Origin: Gammaproteobacteria bacterium
GTDB taxonomy: Bacteria; Pseudomonadota; Gammaproteobacteria; Ga0077536
Length of the DNA: 64,000 nucleotides
Direction: 5' to 3'
Assembly: GCA_016191285.1 (NCBI GenBank)
Contig: JACPPA010000049.1
Span: forward strand, 1 to 64,000
The notes below the pieces were generated by a model that saw only the letters and a program-made list of their open reading frames with translations, was not told where the DNA came from and ran no database searches. Below are positions 8,444 through 16,797 of this stretch, one piece after another (position 1 is the stretch's first letter; each line of letters starts with the position of its first letter). A program made the translations under genes and the position numbers.

Positions 8444-8861
8444 ATGTCTCAGACAGTGGAGTTCGGCGACGCGCGCGCCACGGAACTCGACTTTGTCGGT
8501 GGCAAGGGTGCGAGCCTCGCGCGGCTGGCGCAGGCAAATTTTCCGGTTCCACCCGGTTCCACCCGGTTTCACGATCACGACTGAAGCCTACGCGGCGTTC
8601 ATTCGCGAGAATGCGTTGGCCGAGAAGATCGCGCCGATCGTCAAGGGCCTGAACTACGACGACTTCGAAGACCTCGAGCGGCGAACCGAGGAGATTCGGG
8701 CGCTGGTGGTGAACGCAACGTTCACCGCAGATCTGCACGCAGACATCGAACAGCGGTACCGAGCACTTGGCATTGCGGCAGTGCTGTTCGGTGTAATTTC
8801 GCCGGATGCGTGGCATCGTGGATTTCGCGGGGTTTGTCGCAGGATCAACATCCGCAGCTAA
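8444..8861 (+). pseudogene. truncated, frameshifted PEP synthase/PPDK N-terminal domain fragment
   Basis: The frame from ATG 8444 reads MSQTVEF followed by FVGGKGASLARLAQANFPVPPG, the nucleotide-binding start of phosphoenolpyruvate synthase, pyruvate phosphate dikinase and rifampicin phosphotransferases. A 10-base tandem duplication (TTCCACCCGG at 8547-8556 and 8557-8566) shifts the frame. In the new frame the homology resumes as FTITTEAYAAFI and runs to about residue 130, then degenerates and ends at 8861. The full family is around 800 residues, so most of the gene is missing. It is a decayed remnant within the island that follows tRNA-Sec. Confidence 0.75.
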
Positions 8862-8882
8862 AAAAGATTGCAAAGTCGCGCG
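8854..8882 (+). repeat. direct repeat copy 1 (with 10680-10708)
   Basis: A 29-base stretch beginning GCAGCTAAAAAAG matches 10680-10708 at 27 of 29 positions. In one frame both copies encode SAAKK(D/G)CKVAR. The two copies bracket the XRE/ORF6N/structured-DNA segment. Confidence 0.6.
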
Positions 8883-8994
8883 CGTCGATCACCAAGCGCC
8901 GCGGCAGCGATTTCGTCATCGGCCAAAAGTAACAACCAAGTTTACGATCAGCGACTCTGACCCCGAGATTTACTGAGATTTACTCGACTTGAAG

Positions 8995-9015
8995 AATACT
9001 ACCTTAAGTAGTATT
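8995..9015. promoter_or_regulatory. operator-like inverted repeat upstream of the XRE regulator
   Basis: AATACTAC and GTAGTATT are perfect 8-base arms separated by CTTAA. The dyad ends 66 bases before the XRE start. Small XRE regulators usually bind such sites to control their own operon. Confidence 0.6.
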
Positions 9016-9081
9016 GTCAACTGCGCTACGCAAACCAAAGGTTAAGGTATGGGCCATCTCACGCTTCCCTAGAACGAGACG

Positions 9082-9441
9082 ATGGCGATCAGCAAAGAGG
9101 AGAAGATTTTCTTCGTGCAAATTGGCGCGCGGATCGCGCAACTGCGCAAGGCGCAGGGCATCACTCAGGTACAACTCGCGCAATGGCTTGGCGTATCGCA
9201 GTAAACCGTCAATGCCTATGAAGTGGGACGGCGGCGAATGCCCGTTTCCACATTACCCACCCTCGCGCGCTTCCTTGGCGTCGCGCTCGACGAACTGATC
9301 GCCGACGATCCCAAGCCCGCTAAACGCGGGCCGACGCCAAAGTTGCAACGTCAGATGGAGCGGATCCAAGAGCTGCCCAAACCCAAACAGCGCTTCGTCC
9401 TCGAAGTCCTCGAGGCCGCACTCGTCCAAGCCAGCCGCTAA
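9082..9441 (+). pseudogene. XRE-family HTH regulator with an internal stop
   Basis: The frame from ATG 9082 gives a helix-turn-helix protein: RIAQLRKAQGITQVQLAQWLGVSQ, then TAA (9202-9204), then TVNAYEVGRRRMPVSTLPTLARFLGV in the same frame to 9441. The stop sits in the recognition helix, where Gln is usual (SQQTVNAYE), so one C-to-T change (CAA to TAA) explains it. TAA does not code for Sec. A downstream ATG at 9238 could still make the C-terminal part but without an intact HTH. It would have formed an operon with the ORF6N gene 15 bases downstream. Confidence 0.75.
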
Positions 9442-9456
9442 AAGGATAACGCGCGC

Positions 9457-10011
9457 ATGGTTAACAAGAAGATTGCCGCCAAGATCAGCTCGACTATGCC
9501 AACCGCAGTGTCGCTCACCATCGAGCAGCACATCCTCCTGGTTCGCCGCCATAAAGTGTTGCTCGATGCCGACTTGGCGGCGCTCTACGAAGTACCGACC
9601 AAGGTGCTAGTGCAAGCGGTCAAACGGAACGCTGAACGATTCCCCGCCGATTTCATGTTTCAGCTGAGCGAGCAGGAGTTCGCACGTTTGAGGTCACAAT
9701 TTGTGACCTCAAACGGCGGCGGGCGCGGCGGCCGGCGTACCGCACCTTACGCCTTCACCGAGCAGGGCGTGGCAATGCTGTCCACCGTGCTGCGCAGCCC
9801 ACGCGCGATCGCCGTCAACATCGAGATCATGCGCGCCTTCGTGCGCTTGCGGGAAGCGCTCACTTCACATCAGGATCTCGCGCGTAAATTTGCGGCGCTC
9901 GAAGCCAAGTACGACGCCCAGTTCACAACCGTGTTCGAGGCCATTCGACAGCTCATGCTCCCGCCGAGCACTAAACGTCGCGGCATCGGTTTCGTCATCG
10001 ATGACGACTGA
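9457..10011 (+). CDS. ORF6N (KilA-N-like) domain protein
   Basis: A 184-residue protein. Residues about 28-125 match the ORF6N domain: [17 protein letters not shown], then [21 protein letters not shown], then [21 protein letters not shown]-terminal helical segment follows ([24 protein letters not shown]), probably a short coiled coil. ORF6N proteins are DNA-binding proteins typical of phages and integrated elements; their precise role is generally unknown. It probably was co-transcribed with the upstream XRE gene. The segment is intact, unlike its neighbours on both sides. Confidence 0.85.
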   Translation: MVNKKIAAKISSTMPTAVSLTIEQHILLVRRHKVLLDADLAALYEVPTKVLVQAVKRNAERFPADFMFQLSEQEFARLRSQFVTSNGGGRGGRRTAPYAFTEQGVAMLSTVLRSPRAIAVNIEIMRAFVRLREALTSHQDLARKFAALEAKYDAQFTTVFEAIRQLMLPPSTKRRGIGFVIDDD

Positions 10012-10024
10012 ACGAAGTAATTTA

Positions 10025-10036
10025 GGGGGTACCCCC
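10025..10036. repeat. perfect 12-bp palindrome
   Basis: GGGGGTACCCCC lies 14 bases after the ORF6N stop codon. It is loopless, so unlikely to be a terminator. Confidence 0.5.
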
Positions 10037-10138
10037 GCTAAGGATCACCCGCGTTACGTCGAACCTGGCGCGTTAGACGCGGTCGGTTGCAGGGTGCGTG
10101 GTCGAAAGTTTTCTCTTTAGCTGCCCTTTCTGCGGGGA

Positions 10139-10415
10139 GCCCCCACTGGGGGCGGACGGGCGCGGGCCGCGAGCACGCTGGCGAGCAACGCAGTGCGAGC
10201 GCGCGCGCAGCGGACGGCGGGGCGGGCGGGGGATACAACAAAACGTGGCGCGTAGCGCCACCCAGCGCGGGCATTTACACATAACGTGGATTATGCGGGC
10301 CGCCAGGCCGCACAGGAGACCGGCGGCGCGCGGCGCAGCCGACGTGCCGGCGGGCTCCTGCGCATAATCCCACGTTATGTTACTTGCCCGCTCCTCAAGG
10401 CCCCCGGACGGGGGC
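10139..10415. repeat. structured GC-rich segment with an attC-like imperfect dyad
   Basis: Between 10012 and 10760 I see no convincing gene, but dense structure. Hairpins GCCCCC-ACT-GGGGGC (10139-10153) and GCCCCC-GGAC-GGGGGC (10400-10415) flank a long dyad. Its left arm ACATAACGTGGATTATGCG (10279-10297) and right arm 10361-10380 are complementary except for one extra C on the right, with further pairing inside (CAGGAG/CTCCTG). Two outer boxes ending in AAC and beginning in GTT, inner boxes, and one unpaired base resemble an integron attC site, but no integrase is present and the boxes deviate from consensus. A MITE-like repeat is an alternative. Confidence 0.4.
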
Positions 10416-10429
10416 AGTGGGGGGCGATT

Positions 10430-10464
10430 CATGATGCTTGAGGGCGCAGCCTTCGAGCATCATG
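10430..10464. repeat. 16-bp hairpin
   Basis: CATGATGCTTGAGGGC and GCCTTCGAGCATCATG pair over 16 positions (two wobbles) around GCA. No T-run follows, so it is not an obvious terminator. It belongs to the structured gene-free segment. Confidence 0.5.
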
Positions 10465-10679
10465 TTAATGACAATGCGCCGTGCGCTTTGCGCTCGGCGC
10501 TCCGAACTAAGCCGGCGCGCAACGAAGACGATAGAACGTCACCCGCCATCGACTTAAGCCCGGCGCGCCGCTTGCCGGCTGCGGACGCTACTCTCCGCAG
10601 ACGCTGCACGCGGCGTGACGGGCGCCGGAGCACGATCAACGCGTCGGCTTATGTCAACGCGTCGCGATCATCGGCCTCA

Positions 10680-10708
10680 GCAGCTAAAAAAGGTTGCAAG
10701 GTCGCGCG
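10680..10708 (+). repeat. direct repeat copy 2 (with 8854-8882)
   Basis: This copy differs from 8854-8882 at two of 29 positions. It lies shortly before the end of the possible immunity gene of the RHS locus. Confidence 0.6.
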
Positions 10709-10760
10709 TCATGCAACGCGGCTAATGGCAAAAGGCAAGGTCTGGCACCGTCAGCTCCCC

Positions 10761-11084
10761 CTATTGAAGCGCTTGGTCCTCGTAAAAAGTAAATCCGCTT
10801 ACAGTCCATTCCGGATCTAACGCGTCGATACTCCGAACTTCGGAGACTTCGATAATAGGTTGAATTGAAGGAGAGTTAGCGATTATTTTCTTCGACGAAA
10901 GTTCATCGATAACATTTTCAATTGCTAATGAACCAGCGGACGCGGCGTCTCCTGCGCAAACGTACCTGGTAGCGAAAAAGCCATATACCTTCCGCTCACC
11001 GGTTTGCGAATTTGTCAGCACACACCGTCGACCTTCGAGCGTCACCAAAAACTCGCGAAGTGCATCCGTTCTCACGCCTGACAT
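10761..11084 (-). CDS. hypothetical protein, possible immunity protein of the RHS toxin
   Basis: From ATG 11084 this is a 107-residue acidic protein with no signal peptide and no family I recognise. It has strand-rich segments such as FLVTLEGRRCVLTNSQ and EWTVSGFTFYED. The same frame is open to 11180, overlapping the end of the RHS gene; I prefer 11084 because it starts 53 bases after the RHS stop. A small gene immediately after the variable tail of an RHS gene on the same strand is the standard position of its immunity gene, so that role is inferred from position only. Its base composition is less GC-rich than its surroundings, which fits recent acquisition. Confidence 0.55.
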   Translation of the reverse strand: MSGVRTDALREFLVTLEGRRCVLTNSQTGERKVYGFFATRYVCAGDAASAGSLAIENVIDELSSKKIIANSPSIQPIIEVSEVRSIDALDPEWTVSGFTFYEDQALQ

Positions 11085-11136
11085 CGGTTTATCGGTGCTT
11101 CCAATCTGCTGTCTATCGCGCTGGCGCCATAATGCT

Positions 11137-12756
11137 TCACGGACATACGGGTCGCGAGACCGTGTCGGCGCACTCCCCATCCTCGCATCCGCCGATGTCG
11201 CTTGGCATGGCCGGCCAGGGGATTAACAATTCTGGAAATATTCCTCCTCCCTGTTTTGGGTCGTAGAACGAATGGCCTGGAAGGCTATCCGATTGGTAAT
11301 GTGGCATACCGGTTCGGCCGTCGGGAAGATCGTGTCCTGGATGATGAAGGACAGGCTCGCCTCCGCCCGTCGCCGCCTTTTCTACTTGACGCGCAGCTTG
11401 CCTACTGGAAGTTACAACACTATCCCCCGCTTTGCGTGCAGCCACCGCATCGGCTTTGTCGGCAAGCGTTCTTCCGATCCGCTCGGTGCCGTTTTTGAGT
11501 AACTTTATGATATAGCCGTACGGACTGAGCCCATACGGATCGACGAAGCTCAACGGGTTATTGTTGGCATAGGCATACAGATTTGTTCCCGCCGCCTCCT
11601 CAATCGGATCCCGCGACAACCACCGTCCATCTCTCGGATCGTACGCGCGATAATGCGTGAGGTATAGGCCACTATCCGAATGAAAAATCATCCCTGCAAA
11701 ACGAAAATTGAGCAACGTCGGCGAACTTGTTTGCCCCTTAGGGCCCGAGGGACCAGGGGATTGCCCGAACAAACCGGTGAAAATAGCTAGATCTGCGAAG
11801 TTTACAAATCCGCTCCCATCGAAATCGGCGTTCGCATTGCTGGTGCCAAAAGCCGCTCGGAACAGGGCGAGGTCCGCTGCGTTCACAAACCCGCTGTTGT
11901 CCAAATCCGCATCGCAGCGGTTCCCATAGCCATCCCCATCGGTGTCGCGTTGGTCGGGGTTGGCAACAGAAATACAATTGTCCAGTCGGTCTATTATGGT
12001 GTCGTTGTCGGAATCTAGTTGATCGAGGGAGGTGTCCGGAGTGTTCATGTTACCAAAGGGATCGTAATCGAATTTAACAAGCGAGGCCCCCGTCGAGACG
12101 GCCAAGACATTTCGTACCGAGCCTAGCTGATCTCGCGAATAGTAGAGATTTTTTAACCCCGGGATCAGTGAATACGGCGCGGTCACTCCTTCTGCGGTGA
12201 AACGCGTAGTAACGGTATCAGTTTGGTCTCGTATCTGACAGACCTCTTCGCCACACCATAAATTGCGCGTTTCCGTAACGACCGCGCCCGTCGTCTCCAC
12301 TTGCGCAATCCGCCGACCGCGGCCATCGTAGCGGAAGGCGGTGGTTTTAGTCGGCGCCGTCTTGTAGCCGATCCCCACCAACCTGTTCTCCGCATCCCAT
12401 TGATAGGTGCGCAAATCATCGGCGGCTCGATTGCCGTTGGCGTCATAGGTATACGGCAAAGTGTTAGCACTCGTTATTGCATTGACGTTGTTTATATCAA
12501 AGCGCCGTAAGACGGAAAATGAGGCGTCATGGCTCCAGATGCCCGTAATATTATCTCCCGGATCAAGCCCGTAAAGGCTTCGCGCTGGCGGGGGCGGGCT
12601 CGAAAGCATACTTCGTAGGCGATCGGCAGCATCATACCAATAGTCCAAAGTTCGCCCCGTCGTCCCGACCGACTCGACAATCCGAGTGATCCGATTTTCT
12701 GCGTCGGTCGTGTAGGCATAGTCGGTCGCGCCGCCGCTGTTATCAATACTTTTCAA
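11137..12756 (-). CDS. RHS protein, C-terminal part: core, calcium-binding insert and toxin tail
   Basis: This is the downstream part of the RHS gene after a one-base frameshift near 12945; the frame is open from about 12950, and an initiator is not needed if the gene was once continuous. YD repeats lead to KFDYDPFGN, then comes an unusual insert: thrombospondin-3-like DSDNDTIIDRLDNC and DTDGDGYGN, followed by two dockerin-like loops (DLDNSGFVNAADL and DFDGSGFVNFADL). The RHS core then resumes with YLTHYRAYDPRDGRWLSRDP and ends at NNNPLSFVDPYGLSP. The last 130 or so residues are the variable tail, with HHPGHDLPDGRTGMPHYQ, a His-rich and possibly nuclease-like region that I cannot assign to a family. 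Confidence 0.8.
   Translation of the reverse strand: MKSIDNSGGATDYAYTTDAENRITRIVESVGTTGRTLDYWYDAADRLRSMLSSPPPPARSLYGLDPGDNITGIWSHDASFSVLRRFDINNVNAITSANTLPYTYDANGNRAADDLRTYQWDAENRLVGIGYKTAPTKTTAFRYDGRGRRIAQVETTGAVVTETRNLWCGEEVCQIRDQTDTVTTRFTAEGVTAPYSLIPGLKNLYYSRDQLGSVRNVLAVSTGASLVKFDYDPFGNMNTPDTSLDQLDSDNDTIIDRLDNCISVANPDQRDTDGDGYGNRCDADLDNSGFVNAADLALFRAAFGTSNANADFDGSGFVNFADLAIFTGLFGQSPGPSGPKGQTSSPTLLNFRFAGMIFHSDSGLYLTHYRAYDPRDGRWLSRDPIEEAAGTNLYAYANNNPLSFVDPYGLSPYGYIIKLLKNGTERIGRTLADKADAVAARKAGDSVVTSSRQAARQVEKAATGGGEPVLHHPGHDLPDGRTGMPHYQSDSLPGHSFYDPKQGGGIFPELLIPWPAMPSDIGGCEDGECADTVSRPVCP
11715..12045 (-). other. TSP3/dockerin-like calcium-binding insert in the RHS core
   Basis: This stretch encodes Asp-rich loops of the DxDxDG and DxDxSGxVNxxDL types. 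They sit between the last YD repeat (DYDPFGN) and the conserved LTHYRAYDP core, where RHS proteins normally run on without a break. Confidence 0.65.
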
Positions 12757-15700
12757 GCGGCGGTCGTTGCCATTTGTATCATAGCCCCAGGTGGTGCCGA
12801 CCAGCCCCGACGTTTGACTGGTGCGTTGGTTGGTTTCCCCCAGATAAGTGAAGACGAAGGGACCGAGGTCACTGCTGTGGGTGACGGTGCGCCCAATGGC
12901 ATCGTAGCCCCAACTCTCAGCGCTGCCGCCGACCGTGCGGCTATACTCATGCGGCCAAGCGGGTCGTAACCGTAAGCGATGACATCGTTCTGAAACGGAC
13001 CATCTTCCTGGGCGAGCCTCAAGGCACCCAACCCGCCGCCAGGAATGTACGTATAAGCGGTGGCACCCATGCCATCCACCATCGAAGTTACTCGCGGAAA
13101 GAAGGGATCGTAAGCAAACGTGACCGCCGGCGTCGGATTGACCGGATTCACGTACGTGATATTGAGTAACCGGTCGTCTTTCGTGTAGGTGTATTGTTTG
13201 GATTGACTCAGCGCATCCCGGACGGATTTCACGCGACTCGTGGTGTTTTCGTAGGTGGTGGTGCGCTGGCTGCCATCGGCATAGGTTTTGGTCACTTCGC
13301 GGCTCTGCAGATCGCGCCCCCAGGTCGTGATATTGCCTTTCGGATCAGTCAGGGTCTTTAGCTGATCATTCGGAAAGTAACCATACGCGGTTACCCGCAG
13401 CAGCGGATCTTTCTCTTGCGTTAACCGACGCAACGCATCGTAGGTGTACAAGGTGGTGCGCCCCAGTCGATCAGTCACGCTCACGCGATCGAGCTTGTTG
13501 TACGCAGTGTCCCGCTGCGTGGTATCTGGATAGGTCTCACGGGTGACGCGGTCAAACGCGTCATAGGTGTAGGCAATGGCATAGCCTTCGGAGTCGGTGC
13601 GCATGGCAATTCGATTGAAGCTATCGTAGGTGTAACTCAGCGCCGTTTTGTTGTTCGCGTTGATGACGGTGGCGAGATTGCCGTTAGCGGCGTATACGTA
13701 GGTGGTTTTCTGGTTGAGGGCGTTGGTGACGGTTGTCACCTGCCCCGCCGCGTTATAGGTAAACGTCGTGGTCTGTCCCGCCGCGTCGGTGGCGGTCAAC
13801 GGCAGGTGCTGGCTGTTGTAGGTGAACGATCCGAGCAGCGTCGTGGCCGTGGCTGAGCTCTTCTGTTTAACGCGCAGCACATCAATTAAGTTCGTGGCGT
13901 ATTCGTAGGTGGTCTCGCGCCCCAGCGCGTCGACCATCCGCGTGACATTACCGCGGGCGTTGTAATCCTTGAGCGTTAGCTGGGTGGTGCCGTCGTCCAG
14001 CACACGACCGGTGCGGTTTGGCTGGTCGTACGACCCTGAAACCGCGGCCCCTATCCCGCTGGTCGGCTGTCCCGGATAGCTGAACCAAATCCGATTTTCG
14101 AGCGGGTATTTGATGCTTTCGACGGTGTCGCCGGTGACATTCGTGAAACTCCCATCGATCCCCAGATGGACCCAATGCTTGATCCGGGCTTTGGTGTAAT
14201 CGCCGACCCCGAGCTGATGAGCGACCTTATCCCAGTAGAACGTATTCCGTCCATCAAGATAGACATTGTAGGCGTTAGTGATCCCTTGGGGGACGGTCGA
14301 AGCGGGATCAGCAAACGGAATGGGCGCAAATCGTAGATATTCGACCCGCTCTTTGAACCCTAGCGGATCCGTGATCTCCAACGTACGGAAGTTACCGGAT
14401 TCTGTAGAAGCGAAACTCGTCGTGCCATACGGCGTGGTCATGCTGTCGATGAGGGACGATGCGTTGTAGTGAAACGACGAGGTCAAGCCGAGGACATCGG
14501 TGATCGAACTCAACCGTCCCGTGGGGTCGTAGGTGATGAGCGCGAAGCGGCCGAACGGATCGGTGATGCGCGTTAGCAGCAGCGGTTGCGCGCTTAGTTC
14601 ATAGGCAAACGTGGTGTTGCGCCCCGTGGCATCGGTGATCGAGGTGAGGCGAATTTGGGCATCGTAGTTGAGGGTGACGGCATTGCCCGCGGGGTCGATG
14701 CGTTGCGTCAGAAAAATCCGGCGCGGGGCCACCGTAGCGCCATTCGACTTCCCATACACTTCGCGGCTGCCGTCCGGTAACCGGCGCTCATAACTGATCG
14801 GACTACTGGAGGTGCGAACCAACACCGATTGATCGCGCGTTTCCGGGGTGAATTGGCCGGTCGTACTGTCGTACCCGTTGTAGTTAATGCTGCCACCACC
14901 GGCGACATACCGGATCACATTGGTGCCGGGCACGGTCGGTGAATCTTCAATGTACGAGAGCCAGTTCACGGCCCATTTCTGGCTCACGTTCCAACTGAAA
15001 GTAGACACTTGGCTAGCTTCACGCTGATTGTAAGTCAGCTTAACGAACACCGGCGGACCCTTGGGCGGGGCATACCCCACGGGGGCGTCATTCAGGTTGA
15101 GACTGACCACCATTTCGGTGATGTTGTAGTTGCACATCCCATGCGGACACTCGTCAGGTTTCGTCTTATCGTCTTGGGGTGTCGTGGCGGAGTTTTTCGA
15201 ATCGGCGGTGTAACCCATGCCGCGGACGTGCCCCGCTTCGGTCAACGTGACGTTCCGCCAGCCCTGTTCTAGAGATTGCCGCTTAACCAGAAAGTAGCCG
15301 CTCGATTCGGTATCGATCGCATCACGCGTCACCCACAGCTCTTCACCGAAGGTGGGGTCTTTGAGGTGATAACGCCCGTTCGCTTCGCCAACGATGGCGG
15401 CGTAGTGGCTGACCTTCCAGTGGACAATCGATGGCACGGGGATCGGCTGGCCAACATCGCGGTGAATCAAGCGATGCGAAAGCTTGGCCTGTTTGGCGAG
15501 GCGATCCACTTCTTTCAACGAGACGCCCTGTCTGCCGGAGCGCACTTTGTCCAGAAATTCTACTTGGCTGGCGGTCGCGCCTTGCGCGAGCAGCAGATTC
15601 TTGAGCGCCATCGGTCCACACAGAAACGCGATCCCCGGCTCGTTGCGCATCACCCATAAGCCTTCGCGCGCCCCTTGCACCAGTTCAGTCGCGGGGCCCG

Positions 15701-16211
15701 ATACGGGTCGATCGCCCAGTGCTTTGAACAGCGCGGCTAGGCGCTCGACATGGCCGAGCCGCGCGTGCATCCGCATGAGTTCACCGAAGGCCCGGTCGAC
15801 CAGTGCTTTGGCCCGTGGTTCGGTGAGGTCTTTCCCGGCGCGCCACGCGGTTTCCCACGCCTTAAGCGCTTGGCTGAAACGTCCGTCGCGGTAGTAACTA
15901 AGGCCCAGATTCGTGAGCAGCGCCACGTTCCAACCCGACTTCGGATGGGCGTTGAGGAAGTCGTTCAGGGCGTGATAGTCATCGTCGCTCGTGCGCGCTT
16001 GATACTGTTCGACCGCCGCCAAGAGTGCCGCATCGTCGGCGCTCGACGTGGTCGAGGTGGCAATGAGGGGCTCTTCGAATTGCGTCGTAATAAGGCGCGA
16101 CAGTTTCGCGTGCAGATCATCCGGAGCGCTGACGCCAGCCTGGCATAAGAGCGTTGCTGACAAGCACGCAACCGAGCACAGAAGGGTTCTTAGAAATTTG
16201 GTCTTCGGCAT
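12753..16211 (-). CDS. RHS/YD-repeat protein, N-terminal part with C39-like peptidase domain (frameshifted)
   Basis: The gene starts at ATG 16211, preceded by GGAGG; the open frame to 16223 has four extra codons. A signal peptide (LRTLLCSVACLSATLLCQA) is followed by TPR-like helices (residues about 60-170). Then comes a C39-peptidase-like domain with GIAFLCGPMALKNLL (the presumed Cys near 198) and VHWKVSHYAAIVGE (His). YD/RHS repeats run from about residue 450 (LTSITDATGRNTTFAYE and many more). The YD pattern breaks at GYDPLGRMS near 12945, where one missing T puts the frame out; the correct sequence continues in the other frame as SRTVGGSAESWGYDAIGRT. Together with the downstream part the protein would be about 1690 residues. 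Secreted RHS proteins deliver C-terminal toxins. Decay or an assembly error are both possible. Confidence 0.82.
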   Translation of the reverse strand: MPKTKFLRTLLCSVACLSATLLCQAGVSAPDDLHAKLSRLITTQFEEPLIATSTTSSADDAALLAAVEQYQARTSDDDYHALNDFLNAHPKSGWNVALLTNLGLSYYRDGRFSQALKAWETAWRAGKDLTEPRAKALVDRAFGELMRMHARLGHVERLAALFKALGDRPVSGPATELVQGAREGLWVMRNEPGIAFLCGPMALKNLLLAQGATASQVEFLDKVRSGRQGVSLKEVDRLAKQAKLSHRLIHRDVGQPIPVPSIVHWKVSHYAAIVGEANGRYHLKDPTFGEELWVTRDAIDTESSGYFLVKRQSLEQGWRNVTLTEAGHVRGMGYTADSKNSATTPQDDKTKPDECPHGMCNYNITEMVVSLNLNDAPVGYAPPKGPPVFVKLTYNQREASQVSTFSWNVSQKWAVNWLSYIEDSPTVPGTNVIRYVAGGGSINYNGYDSTTGQFTPETRDQSVLVRTSSSPISYERRLPDGSREVYGKSNGATVAPRRIFLTQRIDPAGNAVTLNYDAQIRLTSITDATGRNTTFAYELSAQPLLLTRITDPFGRFALITYDPTGRLSSITDVLGLTSSFHYNASSLIDSMTTPYGTTSFASTESGNFRTLEITDPLGFKERVEYLRFAPIPFADPASTVPQGITNAYNVYLDGRNTFYWDKVAHQLGVGDYTKARIKHWVHLGIDGSFTNVTGDTVESIKYPLENRIWFSYPGQPTSGIGAAVSGSYDQPNRTGRVLDDGTTQLTLKDYNARGNVTRMVDALGRETTYEYATNLIDVLRVKQKSSATATTLLGSFTYNSQHLPLTATDAAGQTTTFTYNAAGQVTTVTNALNQKTTYVYAANGNLATVINANNKTALSYTYDSFNRIAMRTDSEGYAIAYTYDAFDRVTRETYPDTTQRDTAYNKLDRVSVTDRLGRTTLYTYDALRRLTQEKDPLLRVTAYGYFPNDQLKTLTDPKGNITTWGRDLQSREVTKTYADGSQRTTTYENTTSRVKSVRDALSQSKQYTYTKDDRLLNITYVNPVNPTPAVTFAYDPFFPRVTSMVDGMGATAYTYIPGGGLGALRLAQEDGPFQNDVIAYGYDPLGRMSIAARSAAALRVGATMPLGAPSPTAVTSVPSSSLIWGKPTNAPVKRRGWSAPPGAMIQMATTAA

Positions 16212-16433
16212 CCCAGCCTCCAAACGCGTATCGCTTTGATTGGGTGTTTCGTGCTGGCCTAGCGCCGCACCATGAAATCACCTGAGTGTTTCAGTGGCAT
16301 TACTTTGCTATATCTATTCGGGCATTTCTCAACCTTCGCGGCATTAAGGTCGAGATCGTCGAAATGATTTCTTAGCATGCACCATTCGACGCGATCGTCG
16401 CCTGAGCCATTCGGTGAGCCGTTAAAATTGTTG

Positions 16434-16463
16434 CAAGCCAAGCCAAGCCAAGCCAAGCCAAGC
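16434..16463. repeat. pentanucleotide repeat (CAAGC)6
   Basis: Six perfect copies of CAAGC lie about 220 bases upstream of the RHS start codon. Such simple repeats can change copy number by slippage. The rest of 16212-16797 holds this repeat, a GGCGCC-GGA-GGCGCC hairpin (16671-16685) and REP units; no gene is seen. Confidence 0.8.
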
Positions 16464-16723
16464 GCCCGACATAGGCCGCTTGGCGAATTCAATCACAATT
16501 TTTCTGGTTTCCAGCCTCGCGGGAAAGCTGATTCGGGTTTTGTGTTCTTGATGGTCATTTAAGTTGTAGACACCGAATTCGAATAAAGCAAGCAAGGGGG
16601 CTACGCCATCGTTGGGCGAGACCGAGTCGTTATCGTTATATACGGTGCCGGCGGCAGTTAATTATCCATCTGGCGCCGGAGGCGCCGAAATGCCCAACCA
16701 GTTAATGTAGAGCTTGCTGCGCA

Positions 16724-16792
16724 ATTCGCGGATAAATCCGCTCCCACATGAGTGCACGGGGATGATTGTGGGAGCCGCTTTGAGCTTCGAAT
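16724..16792. repeat. REP pair (degenerate)
   Basis: CGCGGATAAATCCGCTCCCAC (16728-16748) and an inverted GTGGGAGCCGCTTTGAGC unit (from 16768) face each other just past the selD stop. The stems are less perfect than in other copies. Confidence 0.7.
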
Positions 16793-16797
16793 CTTCG

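Noticed and set aside
9202-9204. Possible recoded codon in the XRE gene
   Set aside because: It is TAA, not TGA, with no hairpin; a C-to-T nonsense change is the simplest reading.
10025-10036. GGGGGTACCCCC as a terminator for the ORF6N gene
   Set aside because: Loopless palindrome with no T-run.
10073-10432. A 119-codon minus-strand frame in the structured block
   Set aside because: Composed of low-complexity Pro/Arg/Ala sequence from GC-rich repeats with no start signal; it is not considered a gene.
10377-10820. A plus-strand frame with SAAKKGCKVAR
   Set aside because: It crosses a hairpin and overlaps the possible immunity gene; only the repeat itself is retained as a feature.
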